In this document: positions 1 to 6,273 of the stretch, one piece after another
Numbering within the stretch: position 1 is the first letter of the stretch
Layout: each line of letters begins with the position of its first letter
Assembly: GCA_011455275.1 (NCBI GenBank)
Contig: CP015028.1
Span: 1,586,911 to 1,650,910, forward strand
Direction of reading: 5' to 3'
From: Pasteurellaceae bacterium Orientalotternb1
GTDB taxonomy: Bacteria > Pseudomonadota > Gammaproteobacteria > Enterobacterales > Pasteurellaceae
Length of the DNA stretch: 64,000 nt
Translations under genes and position numbers: made by a program
The notes under the pieces: model-generated
What the model was told of the DNA's origin: nothing
The model's input: the letters and a program-made list of their open reading frames with translations, nothing else
Databases searched by the model: none

Positions 1-27
1 TTTTTCGCACAATACGGACAATCATAA
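1..27 (+). CDS. possible C-terminal tail of a gene starting left of the window
   Basis: Frame 1 is open from the window edge to a TAA at 25-27 and encodes only eight residues (FFAQYGQS). The next gene follows with a ribosome site 15 bases on, which fits the end of an upstream gene of the mobile element. Too short to assign, and it could be chance. Confidence 0.25.
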   Translation, partial: FFAQYGQS

Positions 28-41
28 CCAAAGGTAATCAT

Positions 42-224
42 ATGGAACTCCCAAACTACACAAAACTAATTGATGATTTTATCACCAAAGAGAACGCAAT
101 GACACTGCTTTTCGAGACCTACCAAGCGGCACCGAACAAAGAAGAACAAGATAAATTCGTGCTGGTGTTAATCGGTCTCGCCGTAGTCAGTCATCAAATG
201 CTACAGCACAAAATGAAAAAATAA
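42..224 (+). CDS. small hypothetical protein of the integrated element
   Basis: A 60-residue acidic/basic mixed protein with no signal peptide. Residues about 38-50 (FVLVLIGLAVVSH) are hydrophobic but probably too short for a confident membrane helix. An AAAGG ribosome site precedes the ATG. It sits in the same orientation as the antirepressor, alpA and integrase genes, which suggests it belongs to the same mobile element. I do not recognise a family and infer no function. Confidence 0.55.
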   Translation: MELPNYTKLIDDFITKENAMTLLFETYQAAPNKEEQDKFVLVLIGLAVVSHQMLQHKMKK

Positions 225-227
225 ATT

Positions 228-257
228 TTGACAACCGCCCCCCTTTCGGATTAAGAT
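228..257 (+). promoter_or_regulatory. sigma-70-like promoter, first of two matching copies
   Basis: TTGACA (228-233) and TAAGAT (252-257) are separated by 18 bases and followed by ACCCCCA. The same layout, including the C-rich spacer and the ATACCCCCA after the -10, recurs at 1120-1148. A terminator-like hairpin lies immediately downstream at 269-291, so transcription into the 265-residue gene may be attenuated. Confidence 0.6.
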
Positions 258-268
258 ACCCCCATTCC

Positions 269-291
269 AAGCCGTATTTACGGCTTTTTTT
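269..291 (+). terminator. intrinsic terminator or attenuator hairpin
   Basis: AAGCCGT (269-275) and ACGGCTT (280-286) form a 7-bp stem with a 4-base loop, followed by a T run. It lies between the promoter at 228 and the gene starting at 321. It could end the upstream transcript or act as an attenuator in the leader. Confidence 0.55.
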
Positions 292-320
292 ATATCTAAA
301 ATTCGGGGGAGTGGGGGATT

Positions 321-1118
321 ATGGTTGCTGAAACACATTACACAATAGATAAAAATATGAAATTACTGATTGAAATTGATAACAGCGAACCGTTACAGCT
401 CTCTGTATTTTGTCAAAGTATGGAAGGAATTGCCGCCGAATATCGTCAATTTATCCAAGACAATAAAATTGATATTGAGCCTTGTGATCAACATATCTAT
501 GTCGAAAAAATCACACAAGGCTGTTTTCTTGTCGAACTTGCTGCCCTCGTATCAAGCACTTACCCGCTTGTTGAACAAGCCAATGCCATTCTTGAATTTG
601 GAGGACACCTCAAAATGATTTTAGACTGGGCAATGAATAAAGGCGAAAAGCCAGAACGCCTCACACCAACAATGCTAAAAAATGCTAATAACATTTTAGA
701 ACCGATAGCGATTGATCCAAAAGCACAGTTCAATCTACAAGTCTCAAATAATCAAGGCGATGTACATATTCATCTACACGCTGACAACGCCCTTGCAGGA
801 TTGGCACAGAACAACATCAACCGAGAGCTAAAACTGCTTAAAGAGCGTGATGACAATACCATACCAAATACCGCCCTATACTGGTCATCAACCGCTGATG
901 CACAAAGTAAAGCACAGGATAGAGCCATTATTCCAGCAATATCCCAAAAACCAATAAGAGTGAAATTTGAAGATAAAACGCTCAAAGAAAAAATGATCTT
1001 AAATGAAGAATACCCTTACCATAAAATCTTCTTGGTTGATGTGCTAGTTGAGTATATTGATGAAGAGCCTGTTATCTACAAAATATTAAAACTGAACAGC
1101 TCAATGAACAAAATCTAA
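321..1118 (+). CDS. hypothetical protein of the integrated element, 265 aa
   Basis: A soluble-looking protein with no signal peptide or membrane segment. The first ATG at 321 has a G-rich ribosome site; a second ATG at 357 (MKLLIEIDNS) is a possible alternative. The N-terminal half contains MEGIAAEYRQF and then YVEKITQGCFLVEL, a pattern I associate only loosely with uncharacterised phage or island proteins. A histidine-rich DVHIHLHAD segment lies near residue 150. It stands between two matching promoters and just before the C4-type RNA region. I do not recognise its function. Confidence 0.6.
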   Translation: MVAETHYTIDKNMKLLIEIDNSEPLQLSVFCQSMEGIAAEYRQFIQDNKIDIEPCDQHIYVEKITQGCFLVELAALVSSTYPLVEQANAILEFGGHLKMILDWAMNKGEKPERLTPTMLKNANNILEPIAIDPKAQFNLQVSNNQGDVHIHLHADNALAGLAQNNINRELKLLKERDDNTIPNTALYWSSTADAQSKAQDRAIIPAISQKPIRVKFEDKTLKEKMILNEEYPYHKIFLVDVLVEYIDEEPVIYKILKLNSSMNKI

Positions 1119-1119
1119 G

Positions 1120-1148
1120 TTGACACCCACCGCCCAATGTTCTAGAAT
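1120..1148 (+). promoter_or_regulatory. promoter of the C4 RNA / antirepressor transcript
   Basis: TTGACA (1120-1125) and TAGAAT (1143-1148) lie 17 bases apart, followed by ACCCCCA as at the 228 promoter. It would start a transcript carrying the first target site, the terminator at 1216-1239, the C4-like RNA and the antirepressor gene, the same order as in the P1/P7 immI operon. Confidence 0.7.
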
Positions 1149-1175
1149 ACCCCCACTTTCAACAGAAAGTCGGGA

Positions 1176-1200
1176 TTTGCAGCCCTGAATTAGTACTAGG
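1176..1200 (+). promoter_or_regulatory. first C4-RNA target site (a1/b1-like)
   Basis: TTTGCAG (1176-1182) and GTACTAGG (1193-1200) are perfectly complementary to CTGCAAA (1367-1373) and CCTAGTAC (1352-1359) in the central RNA. A second pair of target segments lies at 1398-1437. Two bipartite targets flanking one complementary RNA is the arrangement known for C4 of phages P1/P7, and similar to seqA/seqC around the phage P4 CI RNA. Confidence 0.75.
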
Positions 1201-1215
1201 CGGTTAGAATGATAG

Positions 1216-1239
1216 GTCGCCTTAATGGTGGCTTTTTTT
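1216..1239 (+). terminator. leader terminator upstream of the C4-like RNA
   Basis: A GTCGCC / GGTGGC stem (1216-1221, 1227-1232, with two G-U pairs) and a 5-base loop are followed by seven T residues. AGGCG at 1198-1202 can pair with CGCCT at 1218-1222 instead, so RNA pairing at the 1193-1200 target could change whether this hairpin forms. Confidence 0.55.
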
Positions 1240-1312
1240 ATAGCCGAAAATCAGTAAATCAAACCTTTCAAAAGGTATGGGCAATTTGCCCCACCCTTTC
1301 AAAAGTAGTCAA

Positions 1313-1390
1313 TGATGAACTGGTTAAGGGGATCGAAAGATCCACCGTTTACCTAGTACAACGGCACTGCAAACCTTGATCAGTTCATCA
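1313..1390 (+). ncRNA. C4-type antisense RNA controlling the antirepressor
   Basis: The segment closes with a perfect 10-bp stem, TGATGAACTG (1313-1322) with CAGTTCATCA (1381-1390). Inside it are a GNRA hairpin, GGATC-GAAA-GATCC (1330-1343), and a hairpin CCGTT/AACGG (1345-1349, 1360-1364). The 10-base loop of the latter (1350-1359) displays CCTAGTAC. That loop plus CTGCAAA (1367-1373) is complementary to two bipartite sites, at 1176-1200 and 1398-1437. The downstream site overlaps the ribosome site of the antirepressor gene. C4 RNA of P1/P7 works this way, cut from the same transcript as its target. The exact ends of the RNA are inferred from the closing stem. Confidence 0.8.
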
Positions 1391-1397
1391 CCAGTTA

Positions 1398-1437
1398 TTG
1401 CAGTGGCTAGTGATGAGTTTTTAAAACTTGTACTAGG
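1398..1437 (+). promoter_or_regulatory. second C4-RNA target site, overlapping the ant ribosome site
   Basis: TTGCAGTG (1398-1405) pairs with CACTGCAA (1365-1372), and TTGTACTAGG (1428-1437) pairs perfectly with CCTAGTACAA (1352-1361). The AGG at 1435-1437 belongs to the AGGAG that serves the ATG at 1448. Pairing, in cis or in trans, would therefore hide the start of the antirepressor mRNA. Confidence 0.75.
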
Positions 1438-1447
1438 AGCAGTCAAA

Positions 1448-2101
1448 ATGACTACATTAACTTTCCAAAACACTACCCTTTCGGCTATCAATCACAATGA
1501 TCAAATTTGGCTAACGGCTCAAGATGTTGGCAAAGGCTTAGGCTATCGTAATCCAACAAGTGATGTTAAACGTATCTATGAGCGTAACATTGACGAATTT
1601 ACCCCAAATATGACCGCACTTGTCGATCTACAAACCGCAGGCGGAATGCAAAAAGTCCGAGTGTTCTCCTTGCGTGGTACACACCTAATCGCAATGTTCA
1701 GCCACACCAAACTCGCCAAAGAATTTCGCAAATGGGTACTCGATATTCTCGACAAAGTTTCGCAAAATAATCAACGGAACTTACCGCTTGAACCCCAAGA
1801 ACGAATGATGACAATGCGTCTGGCAGAAAGTGATTTACGCAACATTGCGTGGTTATGGTTTGAAGCTCATAAAATGCGGGAATTTATCGGTGATATTTTG
1901 CCCGCTCTTGATGCCATCGGCTCTCGCTACGCCGCCACTGCCTACAGTCAAAACCAAGAGTACGGCAACCACATTAAATTTATCGGTCCGCTGATTTACA
2001 AAATGACTAAGGACGCTGATTTCAGTGACCGACCAACGCCCATTCTTGCCTTAGCAGAAGCAGTGAAACAACCACAACGACTAGGCATTCGCTATCGCTA
2101 A
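1448..2101 (+). CDS. ant: BRO-N domain antirepressor, 217 aa
   Basis: Residues about 1-110 resemble the BRO/antirepressor N-terminal domain: a short beta-rich start, WLTAQDVGKGLGY, then FSLRGTHLIAMFSHTKLAKEFRKWVLDIL. Such proteins are DNA-binding or repressor-binding phage regulators that derepress lytic genes. The C-terminal half is less typical. I chose ATG 1448 because AGGAG lies 8 bases upstream. The frame is open back to a TTG at 1376, which could be translated like the small icd frame upstream of ant in phage P1. The C4-type RNA upstream strongly supports an antirepressor role. Confidence 0.8.
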   Translation: MTTLTFQNTTLSAINHNDQIWLTAQDVGKGLGYRNPTSDVKRIYERNIDEFTPNMTALVDLQTAGGMQKVRVFSLRGTHLIAMFSHTKLAKEFRKWVLDILDKVSQNNQRNLPLEPQERMMTMRLAESDLRNIAWLWFEAHKMREFIGDILPALDAIGSRYAATAYSQNQEYGNHIKFIGPLIYKMTKDADFSDRPTPILALAEAVKQPQRLGIRYR

Positions 2102-2125
2102 TCGTAATTTGTAAAAAATTCCCAA

Positions 2126-2159
2126 AATCCGACCGCTTGTAAAACCCAAGCGGCGGATT
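2126..2159 (+). terminator. hairpin after the antirepressor built from uptake-signal sequence
   Basis: AATCCG-A-CCGCTT (2126-2138) pairs with AAGCGG-CGGATT (2148-2159), 12 bp with one bulged base. The left arm contains ACCGCTTGT, the uptake-signal complement. No T run follows, so termination strength is uncertain. Confidence 0.4.
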
Positions 2160-2192
2160 GGCACACCCAAAATTCAGCAAAGAGAACAGATT

Positions 2193-2303
2193 ATGAACAA
2201 GTGGATCATCATTTTCGCCCTACTCACCGCCACGGCATACGAACTTGAACTACACAACGACTGCGATGGGCATTATTGCGGGCCAACACAAATTCAACCT
2301 TAA
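2193..2303 (+). CDS. 36-residue peptide with hydrophobic N-terminus
   Basis: An ATG at 2193 with a GAGAA-type ribosome site opens a 36-codon frame ending TAA at 2301-2303. It begins MNKWIIIFALLTATAYE, like a signal peptide or single membrane anchor, followed by a short acidic Cys/His-containing tail (DCDGHYCG). It lies between the antirepressor and alpA in the same direction. Very small genes of this type are common in phage regulatory regions. No function is inferred. Confidence 0.45.
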   Translation: MNKWIIIFALLTATAYELELHNDCDGHYCGPTQIQP

Positions 2304-2347
2304 CCACAACAACCCCAGCCCCGCTAGGGTTTATTTTTGGAGAGAAT

Positions 2348-2539
2348 ATGGAACTCGTAAAAAGACTAGATGCAGTGAAACAACTCGGCACCAGTCGATC
2401 AATGTTAGATCGCTGGACAAATCCCGACGATAAATACTACCGTCCAGATTTCCCTAAACCGATCAAAAGTGGACGTGCCGTAATGTTTATCAAAGAAGAA
2501 TTAGATCAATACATCAAAAAATTAGCAAAAGCCAATTAA
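2348..2539 (+). CDS. alpA: AlpA-family regulator / excisionase-like protein, 63 aa
   Basis: The helix-turn-helix protein begins MELVKRLDAVKQLGTSRSML and continues into the typical AlpA/MerR-like wing with FPKPIKSGRAVMFIKEELDQYI. Family members act as transcription activators of integrase genes or as recombination directionality factors in P4-like islands. ATG 2348 is chosen because GGAGAG ends 4 bases upstream. The longer frame from 2276 overlaps the preceding peptide gene and lacks family similarity. The integrase gene starts 9 bases after its stop. Confidence 0.8.
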   Translation: MELVKRLDAVKQLGTSRSMLDRWTNPDDKYYRPDFPKPIKSGRAVMFIKEELDQYIKKLAKAN

Positions 2540-2548
2540 GGAGATGTT

Positions 2549-3769
2549 ATGGCCAAAGTTATCAAACCACTTGTCGTCCAACAAATTAAGAATGCCAAAA
2601 GTGGCATATTGCGGGACGGTGATGGGCTTTTTCTGAAAATCACTGATAATTCAAAAACGTGGCGATTTTCTTATCTCAAACCATTTACCAAAAAACGCAC
2701 TGACATCAAAATTGGCACATTTCCTGAAATGTCGCTGCAAGAAGCACGTCAATGCCGTGCGGAATATCGGATGCTACTGGCTCAAAATGTCGATCCTTTT
2801 GTTCATCAGCAGCAAAAGGAGGCTCAAGCCCTGAGTGAAATGGGAAATACATTCAAGCGTATCGCCGTTTTATGGCGAGATAGTTTCAAATCAAAAACGG
2901 TAATGCCTGCAACGATGCACGAAGACTGGCGGCGTTTAGAAAATCACATTTTCCCCGAGCTTGCTAATGTTCCCGTGAATAAAATCAATGCTCGCTTATT
3001 AGTGGAAGCTGTGCAACCAATGAATGAACGAGGGCATTCTAACGCATTAGAAAAGACACTAAGAGTTGTTGTTGAAGTGATGGACTATGCTGAAAATACA
3101 GGCTTGATTGAATTTCACAATTGCCATAAAGCCCACAAATCCTTTTATTTTCGTCCCGCCAAACACAATCCAACCATTCCGCCAAGCCAAGTACCGAAGT
3201 TGATCGAAGATATTTTCCAATCTCGTACCAAACCTAAAACAAAGCTCCTAATCTTTTGGAGCCTACTCACTGGGGTACGACCTGCAGAAGTTGTTAGTGC
3301 AGAATGGTCGGAAATTGACTGGAAAAACCGATTATGGAATATTCCTAAGGAAAAAATGAAAGGACGGAAAAACGAAAAACGCCCGCATACAGTGCCACTT
3401 TCTGAGCCCGCCATATGGATATTGGAAGCAGCAAAAACGTTCAGCGGACAATCAAAATTTGTCTTTCCTCATTTCAAAACACCCTACGAGCCAATGAGCA
3501 GCGAAACAGTGAATGCAGCCTTAAAGCGAAATGGTTATTATAAGGTACTCACTTCTCACGGTATTCGCTCAATTATTCGCACCTATTTTGCCGAAATCGG
3601 CATTGAGAAAAACACCGCCGAAACTGTGCTGGCTCATAAAATTGATGACGATCTAGAAGAGACTTACAATCGCCACAGTTATCTCAATCAACGCATTCCC
3701 GTAATGAACCTTTGGGGAAAATACTTAGAAGAATGCGGGCTAACCCAACCTAAAATCACCACCTACTAA
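2549..3769 (+). CDS. int: P4-family tyrosine integrase, 406 aa
   Basis: Site-specific recombinase that inserts and excises the element. The N-terminal DUF4102-type domain (about residues 1-90, with RDGDGLFLKI and IGTFPEMSLQEAR) is typical of P4-type integrases, followed by the core-binding domain. Catalytic residues are visible: R244 in TGVRPAEVV, H337 and R340 in HGIR, H363 in LAHK, and the nucleophile Y373 in ETYNRHSYL. AAGGAG precedes the ATG. It looks intact at about the usual 400 residues. The gene ends 126 bases before the 3' end of tRNA-Cys, the usual position next to an attachment site. Confidence 0.95.
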   Translation: MAKVIKPLVVQQIKNAKSGILRDGDGLFLKITDNSKTWRFSYLKPFTKKRTDIKIGTFPEMSLQEARQCRAEYRMLLAQNVDPFVHQQQKEAQALSEMGNTFKRIAVLWRDSFKSKTVMPATMHEDWRRLENHIFPELANVPVNKINARLLVEAVQPMNERGHSNALEKTLRVVVEVMDYAENTGLIEFHNCHKAHKSFYFRPAKHNPTIPPSQVPKLIEDIFQSRTKPKTKLLIFWSLLTGVRPAEVVSAEWSEIDWKNRLWNIPKEKMKGRKNEKRPHTVPLSEPAIWILEAAKTFSGQSKFVFPHFKTPYEPMSSETVNAALKRNGYYKVLTSHGIRSIIRTYFAEIGIEKNTAETVLAHKIDDDLEETYNRHSYLNQRIPVMNLWGKYLEECGLTQPKITTY

Positions 3770-3796
3770 AGCACATACTATTTTCATTTGGTTCTG

Positions 3797-3886
3797 TGAG
3801 TTCTTGTGAGTTCTCAAAATCGCACACAAAGCCTTGTGCAACAGAGGCTTATGAGTTGTTTTGAGTTTTCTTGAGTTCTTGTGAGT
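3797..3886. repeat. TGAGTTCT direct repeats, likely integrase arm sites
   Basis: TGAGTTCTTGTGAGT occurs exactly at 3797-3811 and 3872-3886. Further partial TGAGTT copies lie at 3852-3868. They fill the gap between the integrase stop and tRNA-Cys. Arm-type sites of P4-like attachment regions have this direct-repeat form. The attachment function is inferred. Confidence 0.5.
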
Positions 3887-3895
3887 GGTCAATGA

Positions 3896-3969
3896 TGGAG
3901 GCGTGTCCCGGAGTCGAACCGAGCTACATGGATTTGCAATCCAGTGCATAACCGCTTTGCTAACACGCC
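3896..3969 (-). tRNA. tRNA-Cys (GCA)
   Basis: The reverse complement folds as a 74-base tRNA with acceptor GGCGTGT/ACACGCC, anticodon GCA in CTGGATTGCAAATCCAT, T-loop GGTTCGACTCC and an encoded CCA end. The 3' end faces the integrase gene, so its 3' half is the probable integration target. It follows tRNA-Gly by 12 bases. Confidence 0.95.
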
Positions 3970-3981
3970 GATGAGATCAAA

Positions 3982-4057
<76 letters not shown>

Positions 4058-4182
4058 ATTTGAAGTGTCCTTGAAAACGCTGTGCATTTTACGAATTTTC
4101 GCTAGGCTGTCAAACGTTTCTTAGTAATATTTTTTTAAATGCCGAAAAAAAATGCGTTATGTTGATTTTTTACAAAATCTCG

Positions 4183-4230
4183 TTGAAAAATGATAGAAAA
4201 GCGGATAATTTAATAAGAATTAATCTTATT
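4183..4230 (+). promoter_or_regulatory. efe operon promoter with Fur-like palindrome
   Basis: TTGAAA (4183-4188) and TAATTT (4206-4211) are 17 bases apart. They are followed by the palindrome AATAAGA-ATTAA-TCTTATT (4212-4230), a 19-base AT-rich inverted repeat of Fur-box size. Iron repression of an iron-uptake operon is expected, but the repeat departs from the GATAAT consensus. Confidence 0.45.
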
Positions 4231-4254
4231 TAGATCAACACTAAGGAGTACTCT

Positions 4255-5067
4255 ATGCGTCTAAAATCTCTTGCAATGATCATTTCAGGTCTATTTTTAG
4301 CAACTTCTGCCAATGCTACTGATCTTTCCAAAGAAACTGCAGCATATAAAGCTTTTGTTGTTGAACAAATAGATCAATTAGTAACGGATACCGAAAAATT
4401 TGTCGGCTATTTAAAAGCAGGTGATGTGCAAAAAGCGAAGCAAATCTACCCGCTTGCTCGTATGTATTTTGAGCGTTCTGAACCGATTGCGGAAAGTTTT
4501 GGCGATTTAGATCCGCGTATTGATGCTCGTCTTGCGGATTTAGCCGAAGAAGGCAAAACCGAAAAAGATTGGTCGGGCTTCCATAAAATTGAAAAAATCT
4601 TGTGGGAAACTAACAGCACCAAAGGTACGGAAGCAACAGCGGATCAACTGCTTAAAGATGTCAAAGAACTGCGTGCGAAAATCCCAACGGCAGAAGTAAC
4701 ACCTGAATTGATGATTACGGGAGCTGTAGATTTATTAAACGAAGTGTCCACCACCAAAGTAACGGGCGAAGAAGAAATTTTCTCGAAAACCGATTTATAC
4801 GATTTCAAAGCGAATATTCAAGGTGCAGAAAAAATCTTTGAATTATTCGAACCTAAACTTACTCAAAAAGATGCGAAACTTTCAAAAGAAATCGCAGCAC
4901 GTTTTGCAGAAGTAAATATGTTACTCGACAAACACAATCAAGCGAACGGCAGTTTTGACTATGTGGGTTACGACAAACTTTCAGCCGCAGAGATCAAAGC
5001 TCTTGCCGAAGCGGTAAACAAACTCGGTGAACCCCTTGCACAAATGGGTATGTTACTCGAAAAATAA
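4255..5067 (+). CDS. efeO: periplasmic iron-uptake protein EfeO (EfeM type), 270 aa
   Basis: Periplasmic M75/imelysin-like component of the EfeUOB ferrous iron system. A signal peptide spans residues 1-21, ending SANA. The HxxE motif of the family is visible at 110-113 (HKIE). The N-terminal cupredoxin domain of classical E. coli EfeO (375 aa) is missing, so this is the short EfeM-type form. GGAG precedes the start. The peroxidase gene follows 9 bases after the stop and the permease gene after that, so the three form one operon. Confidence 0.88.
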   Translation: MRLKSLAMIISGLFLATSANATDLSKETAAYKAFVVEQIDQLVTDTEKFVGYLKAGDVQKAKQIYPLARMYFERSEPIAESFGDLDPRIDARLADLAEEGKTEKDWSGFHKIEKILWETNSTKGTEATADQLLKDVKELRAKIPTAEVTPELMITGAVDLLNEVSTTKVTGEEEIFSKTDLYDFKANIQGAEKIFELFEPKLTQKDAKLSKEIAARFAEVNMLLDKHNQANGSFDYVGYDKLSAAEIKALAEAVNKLGEPLAQMGMLLEK

Positions 5068-5076
5068 GGAGAACTT

Positions 5077-6273
5077 ATGAGCGATCAACATCAATCTGCT
5101 CGCCGAGATTTCCTAAAAAATGCAACCTTACTCGGTGCTGGCTTAATGGCTGGCACCAGTTATGCATTAGCCCCCCGAGCAGCAACGAAATCTTTACAAT
5201 CCCATTCTTTCTACGGCAAACATCAACAAGGCATTGCCACACCTGTCCAGAAACAGATCTATTTTATGGTGCTAGACCTGCACACTACCGATTTGGCGAA
5301 AATCAAAGAGATGTTCCAAACTTGGACGCAATACAGTGCCAATCTCACCGCAGGCAAAAATGTCAAGCCTTACGGATCAAACCCGTATGTGCCAACCTAT
5401 GACACGGGCGAAGCAGATGGGCTAAATCCACATAATTTAACCTTAACTTTTGGCATCAGCCCAACGTTCTTTGAAAAACTCGGCATTGACAAACTCAAAC
5501 CTGAGTTATTGAAAAATTTGCCACACTTCCCACGCGATCAATTGCGAAAAGAATACAGCCAAGGCGATATTTGCATTCAGGCCTGTGCGGATGATCCGCA
5601 AGTCGCTTTCCATGCCGTGCGGAATTTGGTACGTATTGCCCGCTCAAACATCACAATGCGTTGGTCTCAAGCTGGATTTAATTCCTTTGAAGGTTCGGAT
5701 ACCCCTCGTAATCTGTTTGGGTTCAAAGACGGCACGGGCAATCCACAAGGTAACGATCTGGACAAAACCGTCTGGTACGAAGGTAACGATTGGCTAAAAG
5801 ACGGCTCATTTTTAGTCGCCCGCCGCATTCAAATGCACTTGGAAACCTGGGATCGCACCAATCTCAACGGACAAGAAGAAACCTTTGGTCGCCATCGGGA
5901 TAGCGGTGCCCCAATCGGAATGAAGCACGAATTTGATCAGGTCGATTTAAGCAAAACGGACGAAAAAGGCAATGCGGTGATCCCTGAAATTTCGCATCTG
6001 CACTTAGCGAAAAAAACAGGCTTTTCCATTCTTCGCCGCTCGTTTTCTTACGCCAGCGGAATTGATGCGAAAACGGGGCAATTTGATGCAGGGTTACTGT
6101 TTATTTCGTTCCAAAAAGATCCTGAACAATTTATCAAAATCCAAAACAGCTTAGGCAATATCGACAAAATGAACGAATACATCACCCACATCGGCAGTGG
6201 CTTATTTGCTTGTTTTGCAGGGGTAAAAGATGAAAATGATTACTTGGGCAAAGCCTTATTTGACCAAATTTAA
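5077..6273 (+). CDS. efeB: Tat-exported DyP-type haem peroxidase EfeB, 398 aa
   Basis: Haem peroxidase of the EfeUOB system, thought to oxidise Fe(II) or act on haem in the periplasm. The N-terminus carries a twin-arginine signal (SARRDFLKNATLLGAG, about residues 7-22). The family GxxDG motif is GFKDG at 215-219, and a conserved RHRDSGAPIG segment follows near residue 270. Length is close to the E. coli protein. AAGGAG precedes the ATG. The 3' end overlaps the permease gene by 44 bases. Confidence 0.92.
   Translation: MSDQHQSARRDFLKNATLLGAGLMAGTSYALAPRAATKSLQSHSFYGKHQQGIATPVQKQIYFMVLDLHTTDLAKIKEMFQTWTQYSANLTAGKNVKPYGSNPYVPTYDTGEADGLNPHNLTLTFGISPTFFEKLGIDKLKPELLKNLPHFPRDQLRKEYSQGDICIQACADDPQVAFHAVRNLVRIARSNITMRWSQAGFNSFEGSDTPRNLFGFKDGTGNPQGNDLDKTVWYEGNDWLKDGSFLVARRIQMHLETWDRTNLNGQEETFGRHRDSGAPIGMKHEFDQVDLSKTDEKGNAVIPEISHLHLAKKTGFSILRRSFSYASGIDAKTGQFDAGLLFISFQKDPEQFIKIQNSLGNIDKMNEYITHIGSGLFACFAGVKDENDYLGKALFDQI

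Noticed and set aside
3740-3949. 69-residue minus-strand frame overlapping tRNA-Cys
   Set aside because: It starts inside the tRNA and runs through the direct-repeat attachment region and the integrase end.
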